From: Bromus sterilis
Lineage: Eukaryota; Streptophyta; Magnoliopsida; Poales; Poaceae
DNA length: 64,000 nucleotides
Direction: 5' to 3'
Assembly: GCA_950022295.1 (NCBI GenBank)
Contig: OX465600.1
Location: 231,343,782-231,407,781 of the forward strand
In this document: positions 46,212 through 59,627 of the stretch, piece by piece
Position numbering within the stretch: the stretch's first letter is position 1
Layout of the letters: every line of letters starts with the position of its first letter
The notes under the pieces: generated by a model
Database searches by the model: none
Seen by the model: only the letters and a program-made list of their open reading frames with translations
What the model was told of the DNA's origin: nothing
Position numbers and translations under genes: made by a program

Positions 46212-49200
46212 TGTCAGAACCCCAACTAGGGTAAGTGCTAGGGTTGCTAGTGTCCTTTGCATGATGTGAATTTTTTCAAAAAGAAATTCAAAATGGGGAA
46301 AAGAAAAGCCTTAGAGAATTTAAATCAAATGGCCACACAAAATTTGCTTCCAAAAATTCCACTGGTATTTTTGAAAAGTCTTATAAATATGCATGATCAC
46401 ATATAAAGTGAAGTGGGTCCCACTGCATGCACCAAGATTTTTCAAATATTCCAAACAGGGCTTGGAAATTAAAGTTGACCCCTATTTGAATTGAAATTCA
46501 AATTGTTTGAATTTCAAAAATGCTCAAATTGTACAAGTGACTTGATACTAGTCACCTAGTATTTATAAAATTAGTTGGGCATTTTTATAAAATGTTTTAG
46601 TATTTTTTTATCAGAGCAAACAAATGAAAGAAAACAAAACAGAAAGAAAATTAGAAAAAGAAAAGGGCCAAAGGCCACTTACCTGGCCCACCTGGCCCAG
46701 CTAGCCAGCCCAGCCCGCCAGGGGTACATGCGTCTTCAACCCCTGGCCAGGCAGGCAGGCTGCTCGCCGGCGGCCACGGCATGGGCGCCAGGCAGCTGCC
46801 TGGCTGCCTCCTGCCTCTTTAGCGGCGCCGTGGCGGCCCTGAGCACCTCCCCTTCATTTCCCCCTCGCTTGGACCCTCCTCCCTTTCATCCCCGGCGATC
46901 CCCACGAAGAACCGAAGCACGGCGAGTTCATCGTCGAAGCTCCCCGCGACCATCGGCCTTCCCACGATGCACCTAGGTGTCCAAGACGCTCCTCGTCTAC
47001 GCCCTCGTCACCTCGAGCGCTCAATTCGAGCCCAGGAGTTCTGTGGGCGACGCCGACGTCGAAAACTTCCGCCGCGGCCAAAGTCCTCCGGCGACGAATT
47101 GCCACCGTCACGCAGCATCTCCGACGCCATCGAGTCCTCTTCCGTGTTCCTGGTGATCCGGCGGTGCTCCCCATCTATCTCCTTTTCCTCCCCGCGTCTC
47201 CTACGGCAAGCTCCACCGGAGCAGTGGGCGGCCGCCGCGCCCCGTTGCTCAAACGGCGTGCTCCCGGCGCCCCCGTGCCTGCCCTTGGCATCCCTGTGAT
47301 GCAGACGAGCACGGGGGGAAGTTTGGCGCCTCTCCCGTGCCAAGCCGAGGCCGGAGGGCCTCTCTCCAGTGGGCGCCGCCGCCTACAGAGGTCGCCGCAG
47401 GACGGATTCTGGCGAGGCCGACGTGGCCTGTAATTAGGGGGGCTAATCCCCCTGTTAGTTGACCCTTGGGTCACTGGCTGGTGGGCCCTGTCCCCCCCCC
47501 CCCCTAAGCTAAGTTAAATTTTAATTAACAGGGGTTAACCCCCACTGAGAATGACAAGAGGGCCCCACTGGCCAGAAGACCCCCCCATGTCATGCTGATG
47601 TCAGCATGACAGAGTAAATCTTTTTCTGATTTAAAAGAATTCCAGAGAAATTACAGAAATTCCAGAAATTGTTTAAAACTTCAGTCAATCATAGAAAATT
47701 CATATTAACTCCAAACTAAACATATAATATATGAAAAATTATCAGAAAAATGCAAGGATTAAGAATATGCAATTTGTTATTATGTTTGACCATTTGAAAA
47801 TGGGGCAATAGTAGCAAATGTGCATATGGCTTAATTTGAATTTGAATTTGGAGTTTGAATTTGCAATTCTTTTGCAATACACTTCAATTAAATGGAATTG
47901 TCAACACATCAGTAGCATGTACATCATGTTTCCACAACTTATCATGTGCTTGAGCATCGCAATTATATTTATTCCTTGATTTCTTTGTTTGCTCGATAGA
48001 AGTGGAACCGGAACCGAAGGCCACCCCCTTCGTTGAAGACACCGTGTGTGAACCTCGTCAGCAAGGCAAGCAAACCCCATTGATCATGTCTATAAAATCC
48101 CAATTCCCTCTCAGTCTCGCTTATGCATGTTAGGAGATCACCTTGCATCGATTCTACCGCATAGCTGAACCCATATCCGATGCATGACCTATCATCTTGT
48201 CACAGTAGTAAGCAAACCACAATCCTAGCTGACATAGGAGTTGATTGATATCATGTGGCCCCTGCAACTGTTAATGCTTATTTCATGCTTAGTGGTACAA
48301 TGAGGTTGCTTTTGATGTGAGTCGGGATGATAGTGAACATCGTGTTGATGAAAGTGAAACTGTATTGGTGAATCCACCCTAATACAAGGTGAACGATGAG
48401 AGACTGTGTAGGAGTACATAGTGGGTTGTCTCGTTGAACACCGCCTTAAGCACCGAGTTCTTGTATGGTAATCCAAGACAAAGAGTACAACCACACATTG
48501 GGCTCACTGACCCCTCTCGGCCTAGTACCTTGATCCGTGTCGACGTCCAGGAGTCACATTAGTTCGGGCTTTCCATTTGGCATCTGCATAGAAAAAGAAC
48601 GAAGGAATGGTTGCATCATATAGATATGTGGGAGCACCTGTGAGGCAGGAAAACCATCTGCCAGAGGTGGCGTCTCAGTCACTTACATTGTTTGAGTCCG
48701 TTTCGTTGATCCAGCCGGGCTCTCGAGCGGAGGCAACTCAGATAGTCGACTCCTGGAATAGACCGGTTGTGAGCGAAGTGTCGTGGTGAACATCCTCGCT
48801 GTCACCTCTTGAACGGTGGCGAGCAAAAGGCGGTAACCGATGTTCATGTGTGTGTAGCTTACACCCTTGCAAGGTTAACAAAACTATTCGAATAGCCGCG
48901 TCCGCGGTTATGGACTACTTGGAACATGTACCTGATTATTAGAGAACTTGAATGGATACTTCTAAAACTTGCAAGATAAGCTTGAGTGCTATGGTGTGCT
49001 TCCTCGTGGGGAAGTCGAGGAAGTAACCATAGTGGTGTATTGGTTGGAGACTTGGTAGTGGACTCGTGTACGCTTCTTACCTCAAGTCTGGTACTCGTAG
49101 TTCAGGACTAGCCAAGTCAAAGCTGGCTCTTCTGCAAGTGAAACCCCACCTCCCTTTACCTTGATACTTGAGCATGAGTAGTGTAGTTCTAATGTAAGTC

Positions 49201-50019
49201 TTGCTGAGTACGACTTTGTACTCACGTTTGCTTATTCTATGTTTTAGATGAGAACCCGGACCCCGATGGAGTCACCGACCTGAAGCTCGACGTTGACTAA
49301 GCTAGTATAGTTCCAGACAGCAGTCTGGTCCCTCGTGGAAGGGCATGTTTGTTTTACAAGGCTTCTCTAAGCCATATGTTAATCTTGTCTGTACTCAGAC
49401 CTAATTTGCTTCCGTTGTATGATGTAATGTTGATCACAGACATATGCTCTTTGTATACTCTATGTGTAAGTAAATAAAGAAGTACTTTGTAGAGTTATGT
49501 GATGATACATGCTGTTCATACGAGGCATGTGTGCTGCGTGTATGTTTATAACATGCATGTCTTAGTATGAGTTTTCGAGACCTTAGTTGTGATCTGGCTG
49601 GCGGTCCTTCATACACCAAGTGGCCCTTAGATGTGCGCAGCTTGGGGCATCGCGATGCGATTGCTCGTGACTCCGTCGCGTGCACACTTTGTTGTATGAT
49701 CGAGCCCGCCCTAGACCCCGACTAAGTGATCGGGCTGGAGTAAGTCTATGTAAGAGTTAGGATTCAATCGATAACATGGTTGAGGCGACTTGTCTATGAA
49801 TATGGGATTCACCACCCATAAGCATTTAGACTTGTGAGCGGACGTTGAGGACCCATCTCAGTTGATCATCCGGCCTCAATGGGATGCCCCTCACGTTCGA
49901 TGCTTACCGAGAATGTTCTGTGCTTGGCCTTGTCTGCTTAGACAAGTGGGTACGGTTCTCGGCTCTCCATGTGATTGCATCGTGACTGGAATTACATACG
50001 CATATTCCGGGTCCCGACA
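46212..50019 (+). repeat. 5' LTR of element E
   Basis: 3808 bp from TGTCAGAACCCC to GGTCCCGACA. Features: a GC-rich block (46660-47480), a 12-base C run near 47491, a perfect 22-bp palindrome (47589-47610), and a long AT-rich part. Frames in the GC-rich block overlap on both strands and carry no domain. Confidence 0.92.
47589..47610. repeat. Perfect palindrome in the E LTR
   Basis: Arms GTCATGCTGA and TCAGCATGAC around TG. Conserved in the 3' LTR at 56051-56072. A smaller inverted repeat, AGGGGG…CCCCCT, lies near 47437-47455. Function unknown; a hairpin in the transcript is possible. Confidence 0.75.
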
Positions 50020-50023
50020 GACT

Positions 50024-50035
50024 TGGTATCAGAGC
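50024..50035 (+). promoter_or_regulatory. Primer-binding site of element E (initiator tRNA-Met)
   Basis: TGGTATCAGAGC, four bases after the 5' LTR, the usual plant initiator tRNA-Met primer site. Confidence 0.92.
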
Positions 50036-50490
50036 AGGACTGTCTGTAGGATTATTCAACCCTTGGTCGAAGTCGAGTCTAGCACTCTATAGTTATATAG
50101 TTACTCTGGGTATAAGGGAACAACGTAAGGCTTCTTTTTTCTCCTTACCCTCATCGATCTGAGTTCTGAGTCACCCTTATCTTTTCTACGGGATGATAGG
50201 ATTAGGCTTATCTATGTCTTACTACAACATCTCGTTGAGTGCTTCCTTGTAGCCGTAGGATTGTGGTGGTCGTCCAGAGTCTTCATGTTTTGAGTTCCTT
50301 GAGGAAGTTCTGTCCAATCTACTCGAGGTTGTCTTGTTTTCCATCCCGGTGTAGCCGTTATGATGCCGGATTTGTTCCAAGTTTATGTGAGTCATTGCCT
50401 TTGCATTATGATCTTTTCCTCCTAATCATGTCCTCTTATCTTTGATTCCATCTTAGAACCTGTTCTGATTGTTGATTTTTATCACACAGG

Positions 50491-53400
50491 ATGTCAGGTG
50501 GAACTCGTAGTGCTGTTCATCGGAATCGAGACCGTGTTCAGAATCGAAATGATGATGAACCTCTACCACCGCCTTCTGCGGCGGAAATCATGATGGAAGC
50601 TGAGAAGAATCGACGTGATCAAACACGCCTTCTGGAGCTCATCCAGCAGAATACCGCTCGTCGGCGTAATGTGGTCGTGAGCATTCAGGATTTCATCCTC
50701 CTCAAGCCACCGGTATTTCGATGTTCTTCTGAGCCCCTTGAAGCTGATGATTGGCTCCGTTCCATCGAGCGTAAGCTTGACACAGCACATGTTGCTCCCG
50801 ATGACCGAGTTATTTTCGCGGTATACTTCTTGGAAGGTGCTGCTCTTCAGTGGTGGGAGAACTATGTTGCTATGCAGCCAGATGGTCACGTAGTGACTTG
50901 GCAGGAGTTCTGTGTTGCCTTTCGAGGGTACCACATTCTGGATGAGTTGATGGAGCGCAAGAAGGAAGAGTTTTGCAACCTGACCCAAGGAGAGATGTCC
51001 ATGCATGAGTATGTGAGAGAGTTCAACCGTCTTGCTCGATATGCCCAAGATGAGATCACCACCGATGCCAGAAAGCAGGCAAGGTTCCGCAAGGGACTTA
51101 GCACCATCCTCCGCCATGATCTCAACCTCATCGAATTTGCCACCTTTGAGGATTTAGTCAACAGATCCTTCAGAGCTGAGCATGGCAATGAAATTTTCGA
51201 GGAGTCTCGCAAGCATGCTCTTGAGCTTGCTCCTTCTTCCAGTTCAGCCCCTCGGAAACGCCGAATTTGGATTCCAACCCGTGCCATACCTCAAAACCTT
51301 CTTCAGAGGCCGCCACCGAAAATATGCCATCCACCTCAACACATTGTTCCTCCCCGGAATGATGATGTGCAACCAAGTAACCCCACCCCTAGCAATTCAG
51401 GCAGGGTGTGTTTCACTTGTGGTCTGACAGGCCATCACTTCCGACAATGCCCTACAGTGTTTGTGGCACCCCGTCGACCTAGTCATAAGCCTTCAAAGAA
51501 ATCCACCACCAAAACCATCCCAGCAAAGCTTTCAGCCACAAGTAGTGGTTATGTGAACCAAATCTCAGTTGAGGAAACCACTGCTACTTCCGACGTCATC
51601 CTTGGCACACTTCCAGTCAATCATGTTCCCGCCTCCGTTCTTTTCGATCCAGGAGCTTCTCATTCATTCCCTTTTGAAGAAATGTTTTCTCCAATGATCA
51701 TTCAAACTCCTGGTTCAAAGTGGAAAACTAATAGAGTAAGCCATGGCAATCAAATCGCAATTGAGGGTTTAGTATTCCTTGCTTCTCTTATAGCCCTCAA
51801 GTCTTCAGACATTGATGTCATCCTAGGAATGGATTGGTTATCAAGGCAGAATGTTTTCCTTGATTGTAAAGCCAAATCAGTTAAACTCACCCATCCTTCA
51901 GGCCAGATCATTGACTACACATCACCCAGCTCTAGAATCCAGATGCATACTTTGAATGTGCTTCCCCTTCCTGACCTTGAAGATATTCCGGTGGTTCGTG
52001 ATTTCCCGGATGTCTTTCCTGAAGAGCTGCCGGGAATGCCACCCGACAGGTGTGTAGAATTCATAGTGGATCTTATACCAGGCACAACCCCAATTTCCAG
52101 ACGCCCATATAGAATGGACCCACATGAGTTAGCTGAGCTAAAAACCCAACTTGATGCTTCGTTGGCAAAAGGCTTCATCCGCCCTAGCTCATCGCCATGG
52201 GGTTGCCCCGTTCTGTTCGTAACAAAGAAAGATGGAACAGAAAGGATGTGCGTAGACTATCGCCCGCTAAATCTAGCGACGATAAAGAACAAGTACCCAC
52301 TGCCCAGGATCAATGATCTTTATGATCAACTTGCAGGATCCTCTGTCTTCTCCAAGATGGATTTGAGATTAGGCTATCATCAAATCAAAATACGAAACGA
52401 GGACATTCTAAAAACAGCTTTTACTACTCGTTATGGTCTTTACGAGTACACTGTCATGTCCTTCGGTTTAACCAATGCCCCCGCCACATTCTCGCGCTTG
52501 ATGAATTCGATCTTCTTGGAGTACCTAGATAAATTTGTTGTAGTTTATCTTGATGACATTCTCATCTACTCGAAGAACGAAGAAGAGCACACATAACATC
52601 TTAGGTTGGTATTGATGAAGCTTAGAGAGCGTCGCCTGTATGCTAAATTCTCCAAGTGTGAATATTGGCTACCAGAAGTGACCTACTTAGGCCACGTGAT
52701 TTCTGCGAAAGGTGTTGCATTCAATCCCGAGAGAGTTCAGGCTGTCCTTGACTGGACTCCACCTGAATCGGTTAAGCAAGTTAGGAGTTTTCTTGGCCTA
52801 GCCAGCTATTGCCGCCGCTTCATCGAGAACTTTACTAAAGTTGAAAAGCCTCTAACTGAACTCCTCAAGAAAGATAAGAAATTCCAATGGACCCCCAAGT
52901 GCGAGGAAAGCTTTCAAGAGCTAAAAAGAAGATTGACTTCTGCACCCGTACTTGCACCTCCAGACACCAAAAGGGATTTTGAGATCTATTGTGATGCTTC
53001 ACGGCAAGGGTTAGGATGCATACTTATGAAAGATAGACATGTGGTAGCTTACGCTTCACGCCAGTTGCGTCCACATGAAGAGAACTATCCTACCCATGAT
53101 CTTGAACTCGCTGCTGTAGTTCATGCCCTGAAGACTTGGCGACATTACCTCCTTGGTAATCGTTGTGAGATTTATTCCGACCACCAAAGCCTCAAATATA
53201 TATTCACCCAGCCAGATCTTAATCTCAGTCAAGGACGCTGGATAGAGTTGATAAAAGATTATGACTTAGGAATTTCTTACAGCCCAGGAAAAGCCAATGT
53301 CATGGCTGATGCACTAAGTCGTAAGTCGTATTGTAACAACCTCATGTTACAACAGTATCAACCACTTCTTCATGAGGAATATCGAAAGCTCAATCTCGAG

Positions 53401-54939
53401 ATTGTTCCTCGTGGATCTCTTTTCAACTTGGTGGCAAAACCAACCCTTGAGGATCAAATCATAGTTGCCCAAAGACGTGCACGAGGTGTACGCCGGATCA
53501 AGGAGAACATTGCTAGCGGAGTTGCTAAATGTTTCTCCACAGTTAGTAAATGAACGGTATTCTTTGAAAATCGTTTGGTAGTACCTAAGAATAGGGATCT
53601 AAGGCAACTCATCCTCAAAGAAGCCCATGATACACCCCTCTCAATTCATCCCGGTAGCACAAAAATGTACCGAGATCTACGCCAGAGATTTTGGTGGACC
53701 AGGATGAAGAGAGACATTGCTCGATTTGTTGCTGAATGTGATGTTTGTTGTCGCATTAAAGCAGACCACCAAAGACCTGCTGGTACACTTCAACCTTTGC
53801 CTATTCCCGAGTGGAAATGGGACAAAGTCGGTATGGACTTCATCACCGGCTTTCCAAAAACCCAGAAAGGAAATGATGCCATCTTCGTTTTCATTGACCG
53901 ACTTTCCAAAGTTGCTCACTTCCTTCCCGTTCGCGAGTCTATAACTGCTAGCCAGTTAGCGGACTTGTATGTCTCTAGAATTGTGCCTCTTCACGGTGTT
54001 CCTTTGGAAATCAATTCTAATCGTGGTAGCCTTTTCACCTCTAGATTTTGGGTAAGCTTTCAGAATGCTATGGGAACTCATCTCTCCTTTAGTACAACTT
54101 TCCATCCTCAGTCTAGCGGTCAAGTTGAAAGGGTTAACCAGATTCTTGAAGACATGCTCAGAGCTTGTGTTATCTCATTCGGAAAGAATTGGGAGAAATC
54201 TCTTCCCTTCGTCGAATTTTCTTATAACAATAGCTATCAATCTAGTCTGAACATGGCTCCCTTTGAATTCCTCTATGGCCGACAATGTCGAACACCCCTA
54301 AACTGGTCAGAAACCGGTGAAAGACAACTCTTTGGACCGGATATGATCAAGGAAGCAGAAGAGCAAGTTCGCATTGTTCGTGACCGATTGTAAGCCGCTC
54401 AGTCTCGTCAAAAGAGCTACTATGATCGTCATCATAGAGAGGAGAGCTACAATATTGATGAGAAGGCTTACCTTCGGGTTACTCCTCTGAAGGGAACCCA
54501 ACGATTCGGTATCAAAGGCAAGTTGGCCCCACGTAACATCGGACTTTTCCGCATTCTTGCTAAACATGGAGAAGTTGCCTACCAACTTGAACTACCTCTG
54601 CACCTTTACCGAGTACATGATGTATTCCATGTGTCACAACTCAGGCGTTGCTTCGAGGACCCCATCCGCGAAGTCGACCATGAAACGCTTGATCTCCAAG
54701 ATGACCTTTCTTATCGAGAGTACCCTGTTCGTATTCTTGATTAAGCTGAGCGTGTCACTCGTCGTCAGAAGATCAAGTTCCTCAAGGTGCAATGGTCTCA
54801 TCACTCCGAGAAAGAAGCAACATGGGAAAGAGAAGACCGCCTTCATGCCGAGTACCCCTCCTTCCTCCCGACGACTTCTGAATCTCGGGACGAGATTCTT
54901 TTGAGTGGGGGCGAGTTGTCAGAACCCCAACTAGGGTAA
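50491..54939 (+). pseudogene. Element E gag-pol polyprotein with four in-frame stops
   Basis: One frame of 1483 codons starting MSGGTRSAVHRNRD. Gag capsid lies at about residues 60-245. The zinc knuckle CFTCGLTGHHFRQC has ligands C307, C310, H315 and C320. The protease site reads DPGA at 386-389, with proline where serine or threonine is expected. RT has YLDD at 686-689 and RNase H has YCDAS with D835. Integrase has D1116, N1177 and E1213; the spacing fits DD35E but the second aspartate is asparagine. The chromodomain (KFLKVQWSHHSEKEATWERED) is near 1428-1450. Stops are at codons 702 (52594-52596), 1021 (53551-53553), 1301 (54391-54393) and 1418 (54742-54744), all in the same frame. TAA and TGA are each one C-to-T change from CAA and CGA. 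No frameshift was needed to read it. The protein would form particles, copy RNA and integrate cDNA; this copy cannot. Confidence 0.92.
54900..54916 (+). promoter_or_regulatory. Polypurine tract of element E
   Basis: TTGAGTGGGGGCGAGT directly before the 3' LTR, the expected primer position for plus-strand DNA synthesis. Confidence 0.75.
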
Positions 54940-57001
54940 GTGGTAGGGTTGCTTGTGTCCTTTGCATCATGTGAATTTTTTCAAAAAGAAATTCAAAATG
55001 GGGAAAGGAAAAGCCCTAGAGAATTTAAATCAAATGGCCGGACAAAATTTGCTTCCAAAAATTCCTCTGGTATTTTTGAAAAGTCTTATAAATATGCATG
55101 ATCACATATAAAGTGAAGTGGGTCCCACTACATGCACCAAGATTTTTCAAATATTCCAAACTGGGCTTGGAAATTAAAGTTGACCCCTATTTGAATTAGG
55201 CTTCAACCCCTGGCCAGGCAGGTAGGCTTCTCGCCGGCGGCCACGGCATGGGCGCCAGGCAGATGCCTGGCTGCCTCCTGCCTCTTTAGCGGCGCCATGG
55301 CGGACCTGGGCACCTCCCCTTCATTTCCCCCTCACTTGGACCCTCCTCCCTTTCATCCCCGGCGATCCCCACGAAGAACCGAAGCACGGCGAGTTCATCG
55401 TCGAAGCTCCCCGCGACCACCGGCCTTCCCACGAGGCACCCAGGTGTCCAAGACGCTCCTCGTCTAAGCCCTCGTCACCTCGAGCGCTCAATTCGAGCCC
55501 AAGAGCTCTATGGGCGACGCCGGCGTCGAAAACTTCCGCCGCGGCCGAAGTCCTCCGGCGACGAATTGCCACCGTCACGCAGCATCTCCGACGCGATCGA
55601 GTCCTCTTCCGCGTTCCTGGTGATCCGGCGGTGCTCCCCATCTATCTCCTTTTCCTCCCCACGTCTCCTACACCAAGCTCCACCGGAGCAGTGGGCGGCC
55701 GCCGCGCCCCGTTGCTCAAACTGCATGCTCCCGGCGCCCCCGTGCCTGCCCTTGGCATCCCTGTGATGCGCACGAGCACGGGGGGAAGTTTGGCGCCTCT
55801 CCCGTGCCAAGCCGAGGCCGGAGGGCCTCTCTCCAGTGGGCGCCGCCGCCTACAGAGGTCGCCGCAGGCCGGATTCCGGCGAGGCCGATGTGGCCTGTAA
55901 TTAGGGGGGCTAATCCCCCTGTTAGTTGACCCTTGGGTCACTGACTGGTGGGCCCTGTCCCCCCCCTAAGATAAGTTAAATTTTAATTAACAGGGGTTAA
56001 CCCCCACTGAGAATGACAAGAGGGCCCCACTGGCCAGAAGCCCCCCCAACGTCATGCTGATGTCAGCATGACAGAGTAAATCTTTTTCTGATTTAAAAGA
56101 ATTCCAGAGAAATTATAGAAATTCCAAAAATTGTTTAAAACTTCAGTCAATCATAGAAAATTCATATTAACTCCAAATTAAACATATAATATATGAAAAA
56201 TTGTCAGAAAAATGCAAGGATTAAGAATATGCAATTTGTTTTTATGTTGGACCATTTTAAAATGGGGCAACAGTAGCAAATGTGCATATGGCTAAATTTG
56301 AATTTGAATTTGGAGTTTGAATTTGCAATTCTTTTGCAATACACTTCAATTAAATGGAATTGTCAACACATCAGCAGTCTGGGCCCTCGTGGAAGGGCAT
56401 GTTTGTTGTACAAGGCTTCTCTAAGCCATTTGTTAATCTTGTCTATACTCAGACCTAATTTGCTTCCGTTGTAGAGTTATGTGATGATACCTGTTGTTCA
56501 TAATAGGCATGTGTGATGCGTGTATGTTTATAACATGCATGTCTTAGTATGGGTTTTCGAGACCTTAGTTGTGATCTGGCTGGCGGTCCTTCATACACCA
56601 AGTGGCCCTTAGATGTGCGCAGCTTGGGGCATCGCGATGCGATTCCTCGTGACTCTGTCGCGTGCACACTTTGTTGTATGATCAAGCCCGCCCTAGACCC
56701 CGACTAAGTGATCGGGCTGGAGTAAGTCTATGTAAGAGTTAGGATTCAATCGATAACATGGTTGAGGCGACTTGTCTATGAATATGGGATTCACCACCCA
56801 TAAGCATTTAGACTTGTGAGCGGACGTTGAGGACCCATCTCAGTTGATCATCCGGCCTGAATGGGATGCCCCTCACGTTCGATGCTTACCGAGAATGTTC
56901 TGTGCTTGGCCTTGTCTGCTTAGACAAGTGGGTACGGTTCTCGGCTCTCCATGTGATTGCATCGTGACTGGAATTACATACGCATACTCCAGGTCCCGAC
57001 A
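54917..57001 (+). repeat. 3' LTR of element E, internally deleted
   Basis: 2085 bp with normal TGTCAG…CCGACA ends. Relative to the 5' LTR it lacks about 241 bp (46493-46733, joined at 55197-55201 with three filler bases), 1408 bp (47913-49320, joined at 56374/56375) and 72 bp (between two TTGTA repeats, 49415-49491). Confidence 0.9.
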
Positions 57002-57006
57002 CGGTG
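57002..57006. repeat. Target-site duplication of element E (right)
   Basis: CGGTG, identical to 46207-46211. The D LTR resumes with AGTCGCAGACAACGAC. Confidence 0.9.
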
Positions 57007-59627
57007 AGTCGCAGACAACGACAGCAGCTAGGACCACCAGTAACGTCGGTGCGTTCCCTGACGTCCCACCAAATCGTGCGGTTACCAACAATGTGAACCG
57101 TCTCCTTACCTTGTCTCGCGTTCGCTCTTGGTAGAGCTTGACTTTCGTACAACATGATACCTTTCGGCCACGAACAGTACCAGGCCCGCCGCACACCGGT
57201 GGAATACACCTGACCTGTCGTTCCGCTAAGATACCCTGCAAGGGGCACCGTTGGGTCACCCGACTCCTTACTTGTAAGGACACCAGTTGATTCGAGTGCC
57301 TACCATCAAGTGAAACCAGGAGAAATCACCCTCGATGGTACACTTAAAGAGGTTCGACAGAGACATCAGCGGAATGAACTAAAGAGGAATATTCTCGTAT
57401 CACCCCGGTGGTGCCGAGACACCAGCGGAATGAACTAAAGAGTAATACCCTCGTATCATCCCAGTGATGCTACGCTACTGAGCCGACGAGAGTGAAATAT
57501 GAGTCCGTCCACTCGTAAGTTAAACTAGAAGCGACTCGTCAGAGTCTCGTAGTTGTAGGTTTCCTAGGACGTCTGCGTTGATCCGTACCTGTTGCAGTTA
57601 TAATATTTGTAATCCACGTTCACTCACCAGAGTGATCACGGCCCGCTATTCTAAACCTAGCTAACAATGCGCAGGTTTTACTGCTGAATATAATATATAT
57701 ATTTAATAGGCAGCATAGGATAAAGGAAGGTGCATCAAGGGGCGAAAAAAATAGGCTATGCAATTGAATAGGATTGTAACGTAGTAGCAGCAGCATATGG
57801 CTAGTGCAAGAAATGTACGGAAAAGATAGGCAATATCTGGGGAAGGAAAATGAGTCTGCTTGCCTGGAAGCTCGACGGTAGAGGTACGGTCGTCGACGAA
57901 GTAGTCGTACTCGGGAACGATGTAGTCGGCGGCAGCAACGAGGTCTATCGGAGAATAAAGGGGGAGAAACAATAAATACACAGCAATAATAGCAATACAA
58001 TTGTATGACATAGCAGATATAAAGCAAGGGGGCTCTAGCGCAGTGTTCGATGATTTGCTCGGAGCAGGAATTTATCCGGGGATGACTCACCAGTACCGGT
58101 TGATTACCGAACAGATGATCCGGAGGGGGAAGGTTCCATGTCTGCAGTGTTAGAGACATCTGACAGACATGTTGATAGTCTATCCGGGCTCATAGATCCG
58201 TTCTAAACAACTTTCATATTCAGAACATTTTCATCTGGAATGTTTTACGGGCTCTGGTCGTCTGACAGACAAATAAACCGGAGAAGAAATGCTCCATGTT
58301 CGGTAAGTTAGAGGGGTGCGGTGGGGGTATGGGTAGCGTATCCGGGTTCGTGATATTTTTCTGATCAACTTTGATATATAAATTATTTTCATCTGAGTTA
58401 CGGTTTAAAACATATTAAATTTCAAAGCTTTAATAAATTTAAATCATATTAAAAGAATTTCTGGATTTTCTTGGGAATTTGGCTAAGTCTAGGAATTTTT
58501 GTCTTAAACATCAATTAGCAGTTTTCGGAAGGCTACAGTTTAGGGTTCCACTCCTCCGATGAACTTGTGTTCTATGCCAATCTTTATCAGTTTTCAGTGG
58601 TCCCGAATCTGGTACGGATGGCATTTTTGGTAGAGCACATTTACTTAATTAAAACTCGGTCCAAAAAGTGTACTCGAGGCTAATTCCAGAAATCATTAAA
58701 AGATGCCAAGTTTGCTTGACGATTGCCACAGATCTACATCTCCAAAGGAGATACTTCTTATATGTGTTTTGCACCATATCAAAAGTACTTTCATGCCATA
58801 CCATCAAATGGCATGACAGGTCCCAGTACCTTGTTCATCACAGAATCTAAAGTAGCTATGACCCAAACTGTTTTTTTGCTATCCTTTTTGTTAACAGAAA
58901 TTCTCATTTTGTGAATTTCCTAGGTTTTAACCCTTGCACATTTAGGAGTTGCTCTAATGGAACAAATCAAAGATGGTCATGTCTACTATTACTTTATATC
59001 ATTTTTGGGTATTTTAGGACTTGTATTGTTGTTGTTTTGTTGATGACAAATGTGGTACAGCAACAACAATTTGTAGCCTCAGCAAACAACACTTTAGCTA
59101 CTGAAGTTTTAGCAGCATCAACATCAAAAGCAGAAGCAGACTGCAGGGGGTCGAGCAGGAAGGTGCGGGCTCGGGCACATGCGCAGGCGAGCGAGAAGGG
59201 GGCGCAACAATCGGCGCGGCCGGGGTGTGGTGGCTGTGGCCACGCGCAGTTGGGCACTGCCCGGGCGCGACCACACACACGCACGCACGCATCTTGCCTT
59301 GGCCATGGAAAGCACAAAGCAGCAGCAAGCACCGCTGCGGCGGCAGCCACCAGGGGCGAGCGGGGCAGGGGCACGGCCATGTGTGTGTGGGCACGGGCGA
59401 GTGCACACAGGGTGGGGTGCGGCCGGAGGGCGGCTGGCTCTGCACGACAGAACGGGCGGCACGACGAGCATCGCAGCAGCACGCGATGGCTACAGCGAGC
59501 GGCGGCAAGCAGTGAGGGAAGGGGAAAATGGAGGCAAGGCTCACTGTGGTGAAGAGGAGGAGCTCGGGGGAGTCTCGGCGGCGCCAGGGCGGGGCGGGTT
59601 GCCGAGCTCGGCGGAGAACTTCGGGCG
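57007..59627 (-). repeat. 5' LTR of element D, piece 2
   Basis: Matches 39932 to about 42547 of the 3' LTR, including the GC-rich block. Ends at GGGCG, where the solo LTR F is inserted. Confidence 0.87.
59623..59627. repeat. Target-site duplication of solo LTR F (left)
   Basis: GGGCG, repeated at 61258-61262. Confidence 0.88.

Larger units (their letters stand above)
46212..57001 (+). mobile_element. Element E: Tekay-like chromovirus (Ty3/gypsy), near-complete
   Basis: Plus-strand element of 10,790 bp with 5' LTR 46212-50019, primer site 50024-50035, a single gag-pol frame from 50491 to 54939, a purine tract (GAGTGGGGGCGAG) and 3' LTR 54917-57001, flanked by CGGTG on both sides. Domain order is gag, zinc knuckle, protease, RT, RNase H, integrase and chromodomain, as in chromoviruses. 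The two LTRs differ greatly in length (3808 and 2085 bp) because the 3' LTR has three internal deletions. It lies within the 5' LTR of D and is therefore younger than D. Confidence 0.93.

Noticed and set aside
46575..47474. GC-rich frames in the E 5' LTR (with copies at 55321-55941)
   Set aside because: LTR leader-like sequence with composition bias; frames overlap on both strands and are not part of gag-pol.
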